NCBI RefSeq assembly: GCF_007923445.1
Contig: NZ_VOJI01000015.1
Span: forward strand, 24,207-88,206
Reading direction: 5' to 3'
DNA length: 64,000 bases
Source: Puniceibacterium confluentis
GTDB lineage: Bacteria; Pseudomonadota; Alphaproteobacteria; Rhodobacterales; Rhodobacteraceae
Part shown: one piece after another, positions 58,711 through 64,000 of the stretch
How positions within the stretch are numbered: the first letter of the stretch is position 1
Layout: the number at the start of each line of letters is the position of its first letter
Notes under the pieces: generated by a model
Seen by the model: the letters and a program-made list of their open reading frames with translations, nothing else
The model's database searches: none
Told to the model about the DNA's origin: nothing
Position numbers and translations under genes: made by a program

Positions 58711-59249
58711 GTGTGCCTCCTCGTGGGTGATTATATGAGGGCGCAGACGGTCAGCCGTTTGCGCCCCAGTGTTCCTGCCCCGTTTTAGGCAATGCACCGG
58801 CAACGGGCAATGACCGGTTTTGCCGCAGCGGCGATATTATTGTCGCAGGTCTTGTGTCCCGGGCCGACAGACCAGCCTGGGCACCTTGTCCGGGCACCGT
58901 CACGCGGCACGGGCTGAACCCGGCCGGGCATCCGCAGGTAACCAGATGGAATCAGGCCGCTTTCCGCGGCGCTGCCCACCGGCGGTTTGGCCTGGGGGCA
59001 GCGACGGGCTGCGGGCACATGGGTCGGCCCGGCAAGGCGGCGGGCAGATGCATCCGTTACCAAAGTATTAGAGCGCCGCGTCGGCCGGTGCCACGGCCCT
59101 GATTTCTCTGCTCAGCAACGGTCCGGACCCCGCAGGTTCGGGGGCGCGCTCTGGCCGCCGCAGGTTCGGGGCAGTGATCGCGCTCTTCGGTTGTCCGCGC
59201 CACGCGGCGGCCGTCGAGGTGGCAATCACCCGGGTCGATGACTAGGGGA
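58711..59249. other. 539-bp gap between ctaD and lipB
   Basis: It contains the ctaD leader and promoter region and a 14-bp direct repeat CCGCAGGTTCGGGG (59130-59143 and 59158-59171). Open frames on both strands lack start signals and have uneven codon use. I see no gene or RNA. Confidence 0.5.
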
Positions 59250-59918
59250 TCAGTCAGCCGTTGCGGGAAGCGGGGCGAAAACCTGATCGAATGTGCGGCG
59301 CAGGGCAACGTCGACATCCTCCATCGTGACCGGCAGGCCGAGATCGACAAGACTGGTGACACCATATTCGGTGATGCCACAGGGGACGATGCCGCCGAAA
59401 TGGTCAAGGTCGGGTTCGACATTGATCGACAGGCCATGAAAACTGACCCATTTGCGCAGACGGATGCCGATCGCGGCGATCTTGTCTTCGGACCGGGCGC
59501 CCGTCGCCGTCAGCGGCCGGTCGTGCCGTTCCACCCAGACGCCGACGCGCCCTTCGCGGATATGTCCGGTCAGGTTGAACTCTGCCAGGGCCGCAATCAC
59601 CCAGGTTTCCAGATCCTGGACGAACCGCCGCACGTCGCGGCCCCGTCGGCCGACGTCGAGCATGACATAGGCCACCCGCTGGCCCGGGCCATGATAGGTG
59701 TATTGCCCACCGCGCTGGCTGCGGTGCACCGGAAAGCGGTCCGGGTCGACCAGATCCGAGGCCTTTGCCGATGTGCCGGCGGTATACAGCGGTGGGTGCT
59801 CGACCAGCCATATGCACTCGTCCGCGGTTCCGGCGGCAATCTCGGCAGCGCGGTGTTCCATAAAGGTGACGGCCGCCTGATACCCGGTCAGTCCTTCGGC
59901 GTGCAGCCATTCCACCAT
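59250..59918 (-). CDS. lipB: Octanoyl-[ACP]:protein N-octanoyltransferase
   Basis: Transfers octanoyl from acyl carrier protein to lipoyl domains as the first step of protein lipoylation. The 222 residues contain [12 protein letters not shown], the catalytic Lys146 in [19 protein letters not shown] and Cys180 in GIVPCGI. The ATG at 59918 has GGAG 8 nt upstream and agrees with family starts; a longer frame from 59984 is less likely. Confidence 0.95.
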   Translation of the reverse strand: MVEWLHAEGLTGYQAAVTFMEHRAAEIAAGTADECIWLVEHPPLYTAGTSAKASDLVDPDRFPVHRSQRGGQYTYHGPGQRVAYVMLDVGRRGRDVRRFVQDLETWVIAALAEFNLTGHIREGRVGVWVERHDRPLTATGARSEDKIAAIGIRLRKWVSFHGLSINVEPDLDHFGGIVPCGITEYGVTSLVDLGLPVTMEDVDVALRRTFDQVFAPLPATAD

Positions 59919-60041
59919 GTTCTGCGCTCCAGCAAGAATTCGCCATTCCCGGATAACGATTGCTGCGCCGCAATGGAACCCCACAGGATCGGCCTACGTT
60001 TGTGTGTGACATGACCACATATCAAACAGGGAGGTGAGGCG

Positions 60042-60998
60042 ATGGTTCTTGCACGGACACACGCAGGGCTGAAAGCACCGCCCCCCACGGCTGACACCAG
60101 CATCTGCGTCCTGATGAACGAACGGGCCGGCAGTGACGACAAGCAAGACGTCGCCGATCAGCTGGAAACGGCTTTCGCCCGCTACCCCGGCCGGTTCGAG
60201 TTGCGGGTGATGGGGCAGGGCTCTGGTGTCGCCGATTCCTGCGCCCGGGCAATGAAGGACGGTTTTGGCACAATCGTCGCGGTCGGCGGTGACGGCACGG
60301 TCACCGGCATCGCCGGACAGTTGGCGGGCACCGGGCGGCGCATGGGGATCATTCCGCAGGGCACGTTCAACTTTGTCGCCCGTGGACTGGGCATTCCCGA
60401 GGACATCGCCGAGGCGGTGGACCTGATTGCTTCGGGCAAGTCGCGCCCCTATGCGGTCGGCGAGGTAAACGGGGAAATTTTCCTCAACAATGCCAGTCTC
60501 GGCATCTATCCGCAGATCCTCAAGGAACGCGAAGGCACCTACCGGCGCTGGGGCCGGTCGCGGCTGGCGGCGCACTGGTCGGTGCTGTGGACCTTCCTGT
60601 CGTTCCGCACGCCGGTGCGGATGAAAGTGCGGGTCGGAGGCCAGGTAATCCGGGCGAAGACACCGTTGGCCTTTGTGGCGCGCAGTGCCTTTCAGCTCGA
60701 ACATTACGGTCTGGACGGCGCCGAGTGTATCCGCAACGGCGAATTCGCGCTGTTTCTGCTGCCGGACGTCACGCGGTGGGAACTGCTGCTGCGGGCCCTG
60801 CGGCTGGCCGGGAAAGGCATGAAGCCGGAGCGGGACTTTGAGCTCTTTTGCGGTACCGACATCGAGATCGAGACGACGCGCGGCAGCCAGCTGGTCGCGA
60901 TGGACGGCGAGCGGGTGCGCCTCGCCTCGCCGTTGCGGTTTCGCATGCATGCGGATGCACTGCACATGATTGCCCCAGACAACAGCGCGGGCCTGTGA
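60042..60998 (+). CDS. Diacylglycerol kinase/LCB5-like lipid kinase family protein
   Basis: A 318-residue protein of the DAGK/YegS/LCB5 family that would phosphorylate a lipid or similar hydroxyl. The nucleotide loop VAVGGDGTVTGIAG and the IPQGTFNFVARGLG segment are the family's signature motifs. GGGAGGTGAGGCG precedes the ATG. Its TGA overlaps the GTG of the phosphoesterase gene, so the kinase and phosphoesterase are coupled. Confidence 0.88.
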   Translation: MVLARTHAGLKAPPPTADTSICVLMNERAGSDDKQDVADQLETAFARYPGRFELRVMGQGSGVADSCARAMKDGFGTIVAVGGDGTVTGIAGQLAGTGRRMGIIPQGTFNFVARGLGIPEDIAEAVDLIASGKSRPYAVGEVNGEIFLNNASLGIYPQILKEREGTYRRWGRSRLAAHWSVLWTFLSFRTPVRMKVRVGGQVIRAKTPLAFVARSAFQLEHYGLDGAECIRNGEFALFLLPDVTRWELLLRALRLAGKGMKPERDFELFCGTDIEIETTRGSQLVAMDGERVRLASPLRFRMHADALHMIAPDNSAGL

Positions 60999-61792
60999 CC
61001 CGTATCGTCCATCTCTCCGACCTGCATTTCGGCCGTGACCGGCCGGAACTTCTGGAACCCTTGGTCGCGCATGTGAACGGCCTCGAGCCGGATCTTGTGC
61101 TGGTATCGGGCGATTTCACCCAGCGCGCCCGCAATCATCAGTTTTCGGCCGCCAGGGCGTTCATCAACCGGTTGCAGGCGCAGACTCTTGCGGTGCCGGG
61201 CAATCACGACACGCCGCTCGACAACCTGTACATGCGGCTGATGCGACCCTGGGTCCGGTTCCGCCGCCACATCGCCAGGGACCTGGAACCCTGCGTGATG
61301 GGGACGGAATTTGTGGTCGTCGGACTGAATACCACCGACCCTCTGGCCTGGCAGCGCGGCCGCCTGCGCCGCTCCAGCCTGCGTCGGGCCTGTGCGTTTC
61401 TGTCCGACGACCGCGCACAGGACAAGATTGGTATCGTGATGATGCACCATCCGCCCGAACATGACACAGACGTCGGAAAACGTCTTATGCGCGGAGCGGA
61501 CGACGGGTTGCTGCGACTGCGGGACTGCGGGGCCGACATCGTGCTCTGCGGCCATCTTCACGCCTGGCGGGTTGCACCGTTCCGGGCCGCGCGTTCATTG
61601 CTGCTGGTGCAGGCCGGGACCGGTCTGTCCAATCGTGTGCGCGGCGAACCGAACGATCTCAACCTCCTGATCCTCGAAGACGGTGCCGTGGTGATCGAGC
61701 ATCACGTATCAGATGGCGCCGATCTCAGCTTCCGCTGCGAATCGCGCAGCCGGTTCCGCAAGCACGACGGTATCTGGAACGCCTTGCCCTGA
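60995..61792 (+). CDS. Metallophosphoesterase (calcineurin-like)
   Basis: A 265-residue two-metal hydrolase. Motifs are DLHFG, SGDFTQR, GNHDTP, MHHPPE and GHLHAWR, in the usual order. The GTG at 60995 overlaps the previous TGA. Substrate unknown; coupling to a lipid-kinase-like gene suggests lipid phosphate metabolism. Cytoplasmic. Confidence 0.9.
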   Translation: MTRIVHLSDLHFGRDRPELLEPLVAHVNGLEPDLVLVSGDFTQRARNHQFSAARAFINRLQAQTLAVPGNHDTPLDNLYMRLMRPWVRFRRHIARDLEPCVMGTEFVVVGLNTTDPLAWQRGRLRRSSLRRACAFLSDDRAQDKIGIVMMHHPPEHDTDVGKRLMRGADDGLLRLRDCGADIVLCGHLHAWRVAPFRAARSLLLVQAGTGLSNRVRGEPNDLNLLILEDGAVVIEHHVSDGADLSFRCESRSRFRKHDGIWNALP

Positions 61793-62381
61793 AACGGGCG
61801 GATGCGGCCCACAGGAGCCCCGGCGAGAGTGTGCCCCAGCCAGTCAGGCTGCGCTCTGACGGAGATTGCCACCCCGCCTTGCCAGCCGGTGTAGAGCGTT
61901 CCCCAGACGTCGCCCGGCAGGTCACGCCGATCTGTTTTCCGCCCCGGCCACAACCGCCGGGGCAGCGCGACGCTCCGCGCTGCCTGCAGCCAGCCCCTAG
62001 GGCATGGCGTTGGCGCGACTTCTGGATGGAACGGGATTGTTGTCAGGCGAGGATCACCGCAAGCCAACCTGTGCCTCGCGCTACAGAAAAAACTGGATCG
62101 CCGCACAGGTCATCGCGGTATTGCAGTCCCTCGGCCCACCGTTCGCGACACCTGCCACAGATCGTTGCACGGTAATTTTGTCGATTCAGCAGGCATTCAA
62201 TGCAGCTTCCAGTCCCCAGCGGCACGTCCCGGAAGCCTGGTTCCGGTGCTTTCTCCTGACCGAGAATTTTGCAGATCTGTCCCTTCCGGCGGCGCCTGAC
62301 AGAAGTTGCGCAGCCGGTCTGTTTTGCTCTTCACAAGGCAACAGAGCTCGTCTATACGCGCCCTCACCAAGTCGGGACAGT
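61793..62381. other. 589-bp gap before the tRNA-Leu gene
   Basis: Several open frames cover it (for example 61702-62106 minus and 62004-62417 plus) but none has a convincing start or a recognised domain. It holds the tRNA-Leu promoter near its end. I see nothing else. Confidence 0.5.
62330..62358 (+). promoter_or_regulatory. Candidate tRNA-Leu promoter
   Basis: TTCACA (62330-62335) and TATACG (62353-62358) are separated by 17 bp, about 24 bp before the mature tRNA. Confidence 0.45.
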
Positions 62382-62468
62382 GCGGTCGTGGCGGAATTGG
62401 TAGACGCGCAGCGTTGAGGTCGCTGTGGGGTAACACCCGTGGAAGTTCGAGTCTTCTCGACCGCACCA
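62382..62468 (+). tRNA. tRNA-Leu (anticodon GAG)
   Basis: An 87-nt tRNA with acceptor stem GCGGTCG/CGACCGC, a long variable arm typical of tRNA-Leu, an anticodon stem CAGCG/CGCTG enclosing loop TTGAGGT (anticodon GAG), a TTCGAGT T-loop and an encoded CCA end. Its 3' end lies next to phage-like genes, so it is a likely integration site. Confidence 0.96.
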
Positions 62469-62533
62469 TTCTGATTTGATTTAATTGCAGAAAATGCCTC
62501 TTTCAACTTTCTGCCCCACACTCTGCCCCACTC

Positions 62534-62716
62534 TCAATTGTCAGTCCCTTTGATGTATGCCTTGACTTCATCAACGTCGATCAGGCTGATCCCAGTGCGT
62601 TTGTAGATGGTGATATAGCCAGCCTTGGCCCATCTGTAGATGGTTGCGCGAGACACGCTAAAAACGGCAGGTGCATCGCTCGGTCGGCATGTTTGGATGG
62701 GCAGCGCGGCGGACAT
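62534..62716 (-). CDS. Excisionase-like helix-turn-helix protein
   Basis: A 60-residue protein with a winged/MerR-type HTH (VFSVSRATIYRWAKAGYITI, quoted in family style) as in phage excisionases and AlpA regulators, followed by a basic KRTG and a short helix. It would bind DNA at the element end to help excision or regulate it. Its ATG overlaps the stop of the DUF4326 gene (TGATG). Confidence 0.75.
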   Translation of the reverse strand: MSAALPIQTCRPSDAPAVFSVSRATIYRWAKAGYITIYKRTGISLIDVDEVKAYIKGTDN

Positions 62717-63201
62717 CAGTCAAACTCCCCCACGACCAGATCCATCCACCGGCTCAGATCCGCCCGCGTGTCAGCCGCCAGCGCCAGCAGCACGTCGGCA
62801 TGGCAGGTCGCATCTGTGGCGCACCAGCAGCACAGGTCGAGGGCGCGCAGTTCTCCGAGGATCAGCGCCTGCCATATCGCAGCGCGGCGGGCCTGCATGT
62901 CGTCACGCCACTGGCGTCGGCCGGTCGGGGTCAGATTGTCGGGACGGAACCACAGCGGCACCGAATATCCATGGATCCAGATGGCGAACGCACCCACGGC
63001 CTGCTCTGCGGTCAGCCTGTCTGCCGGGATGCGGTGCGACGACTTCCAGCCAGCACGGGTGCCACGCGGCCAGCAGTACGTGCCATCCGCGCCGACCGCC
63101 CACGGATTGCCGAAGATCGTGTTGCGCGCGACCACGCGGGCCTCTGGCGGCTTGCGCCAGCCTTTGGCGCGGGACAGTTGGATGTGGGAGGGGGCAGTCA
63201 T
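62716..63201 (-). CDS. DUF4326-domain protein, phage type
   Basis: A 161-residue protein. The family pattern VARNTIFGNPW near residue 25, then a Trp-rich middle, and CCWCATDATCHADVLLALA (Cys and His residues, as in DUF4326) near the C-terminus are visible. Function unknown, but the family is common in phages and may act on nucleotides or DNA. It is followed by the excisionase-like gene with overlap. Confidence 0.78.
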   Translation of the reverse strand: MTAPSHIQLSRAKGWRKPPEARVVARNTIFGNPWAVGADGTYCWPRGTRAGWKSSHRIPADRLTAEQAVGAFAIWIHGYSVPLWFRPDNLTPTGRRQWRDDMQARRAAIWQALILGELRALDLCCWCATDATCHADVLLALAADTRADLSRWMDLVVGEFD

Positions 63202-63202
63202 G

Positions 63203-63436
63203 TCAGTTCACCCTTTGATCTGGCCAGAAATCGGACACCGCCGCCTTGGCATTCTCCCACATCGCTGCAAGGGCCCGCTCAGGGTCAGCGCCCGATTTGA
63301 CGGAGATCAGGACAAATGCACACATCAAGTCGGCTGCTGCAGTGGCGTTATCGCCGCCGTGGTTTCGGGCGTTCATCTGAGAGGCAATGACAGCGGCCTC
63401 GATGCGACGTTTGGTGATCGTTGCCCCGTCAGTCAT
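63203..63436 (-). CDS. Small hypothetical phage protein
   Basis: A 77-residue polar, mostly helical protein (MTDGATITKRRIEAAVIASQ, then MNARNHGGDNATAA and a terminal KAAVSDFWPDQRVN). I do not recognise a family. It lies 1 bp before the DUF4326 start and follows the methyltransferase by 9 bp, so it is part of the same transcript. Confidence 0.65.
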   Translation of the reverse strand: MTDGATITKRRIEAAVIASQMNARNHGGDNATAAADLMCAFVLISVKSGADPERALAAMWENAKAAVSDFWPDQRVN

Positions 63437-63445
63437 CCATCATCC

Positions 63446-64000
63446 TCACGCTGCAATCTCCTGTCCGAGGGAATGCCCGCCCCATTGGTCTGCCCAGGCC
63501 GCGGCCATGCCGGGAAACGTCTTGCTGCGGATCTTCCAGCGGTCCGGGCCCGGCGGCGCGCGGTGGATTGCGGACCATTTCTTGTGCTCTGCCGTGCCGG
63601 GCCTGGGCGGCTCCAGACGCCGGGTGGCTGACAGATCGGGCAGGTTGCGCAGGTAGAGGCCCGTTGCCTTGAATGCCGGATCCCCGAACCACCAGGGCTG
63701 CACGATCTGCGGCTTGATCCAGCCTGTGATCCGTTCGCGGGCGTGCCGGTGCATGACGGGGTTCTCGACCGCAACATGGGCGATGGGGGCATTGAGGCAG
63801 TCGCTGAACAGGGCCGCGCCATCGTCCAACTCGGTCCACATCTCGACGGCGGTCTTATCTGGCGGTGGTGTGTGCAGCCAGCGGACCCCGGAGTTGCAGA
63901 GCCTGGTGCAGGGCGGGTTGCTTACGATCAGCAGATCCCATCCCCAGCCGATCACATCGCGGATGTCGCCCTGGATGTGCCGGTTGGTCGGCTTGTCCGC
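63446..64000 (-). CDS. Phage cytosine-C5 methyltransferase-like protein (5' end outside window)
   Basis: At least 184 residues, running off the right edge at its N-terminal side (the frame is open to 64000; the GTG at 63955 is internal). NPPCTRLCNSGVRWL resembles the catalytic Pro-Cys loop of cytosine-C5 methylases and VENPVMHR resembles their ENV motif. It lacks a visible recognition domain. Phages use such enzymes to modify their DNA; target site unknown. Confidence 0.7.
   Translation of the reverse strand, partial: ADKPTNRHIQGDIRDVIGWGWDLLIVSNPPCTRLCNSGVRWLHTPPPDKTAVEMWTELDDGAALFSDCLNAPIAHVAVENPVMHRHARERITGWIKPQIVQPWWFGDPAFKATGLYLRNLPDLSATRRLEPPRPGTAEHKKWSAIHRAPPGPDRWKIRSKTFPGMAAAWADQWGGHSLGQEIAA

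Larger units (their letters stand above)
62469..64000. mobile_element. Left end of an integrated phage-like element at tRNA-Leu
   Basis: Immediately after the tRNA 3' end the gene content switches to short, tightly overlapping minus-strand genes of phage type: an excisionase-like HTH, DUF4326, a small unknown and a cytosine methyltransferase-like gene. The element runs off the window. No integrase or transposase is visible, and the far end is unseen, so the call rests on gene content and the tRNA position. Confidence 0.65.

Noticed and set aside
62186-62521. Minus-strand frame across the tRNA-Leu gene
   Set aside because: It is the mirror of the tRNA (VEKTRTSTGVTPQRPQRCAS type sequence commonly annotated by mistake).

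Overview
The window is a high-GC alphaproteobacterial chromosome segment. Gene families and gene order point to Rhodobacteraceae, probably the Roseobacter group: a PccR-type regulator with the pcc and mcm genes, an hdaA/ppk/ppx unit, glyQ and glyS separated by other genes, and several families largely confined to that group (DUF6497, DUF6446, DUF4174, DUF2937). Almost all of it is ordinary core genome, densely packed with many ATGA/GTGA start-stop overlaps. The last ~1.5 kb, beyond a tRNA-Leu gene, looks like the end of an integrated phage-like element.

Layout. 1-3.2 kb: gatC-gatA, an excalibur-domain lipoprotein and an AmpD-like amidase. 3.3-17.9 kb: a propionate locus with pccR, an efflux pump, pccB, five small genes, pccA, a membrane protein, a DUF4174 protein, a sulfotransferase-like gene overlapping mcm, then VOC and GNAT genes. 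18-20 kb: TerB-DnaJ protein, an EEP-family hydrolase and a small secreted protein. 20-25.8 kb (minus strand): perM-hdaA-ppk1-ppx. 26-31.4 kb: proS, a frameshifted DUF2937 gene, AT-rich twin palindromes, then folB-folP-glmM. 31.5-40.4 kb: a SleB-like hydrolase, a divergent PPDK-like enzyme, and glyQ...glyS with three unrelated genes between them. 40.5-50.5 kb: a secreted pseudo-protease, a DMT exporter, an OpgC-like protein, ilvC divergent from two Lrp/AsnC genes, a class V aminotransferase, a UbiH-like monooxygenase and a HAD phosphatase. 50.6-61.8 kb: a GntR regulator, an MshEN-glycosyltransferase fusion, carA, yqeY, a GT2 protein, a DUF2244 protein, ctaD, lipB, a lipid-kinase-like protein and a metallophosphoesterase. 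62.4-64 kb: tRNA-Leu(GAG), an excisionase-like HTH gene, a DUF4326 gene, a small unknown gene and a truncated phage-type methyltransferase.

How the genes work together. pccA/pccB carboxylate propionyl-CoA to methylmalonyl-CoA and mcm isomerises it to succinyl-CoA; no epimerase is recognisable here. All three copies of the 8-bp palindrome TTTGCAAA that I found lie in the pccR and pccB upstream regions, which supports PccR control of the locus including itself. Possible novelty lies mainly in: a trypsin-fold protein that has lost its whole catalytic triad; a PPDK-like protein with an altered ATP-grasp motif; a palindrome lying in frame inside glyS; a 24-codon small gene with its own promoter; FolB with a long unassigned C-terminal half; the N-terminal MshEN-GT2 fusion; and an integrated element that lacks an integrase at the tRNA end. 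I saw no CRISPR array, transposase or rRNA.
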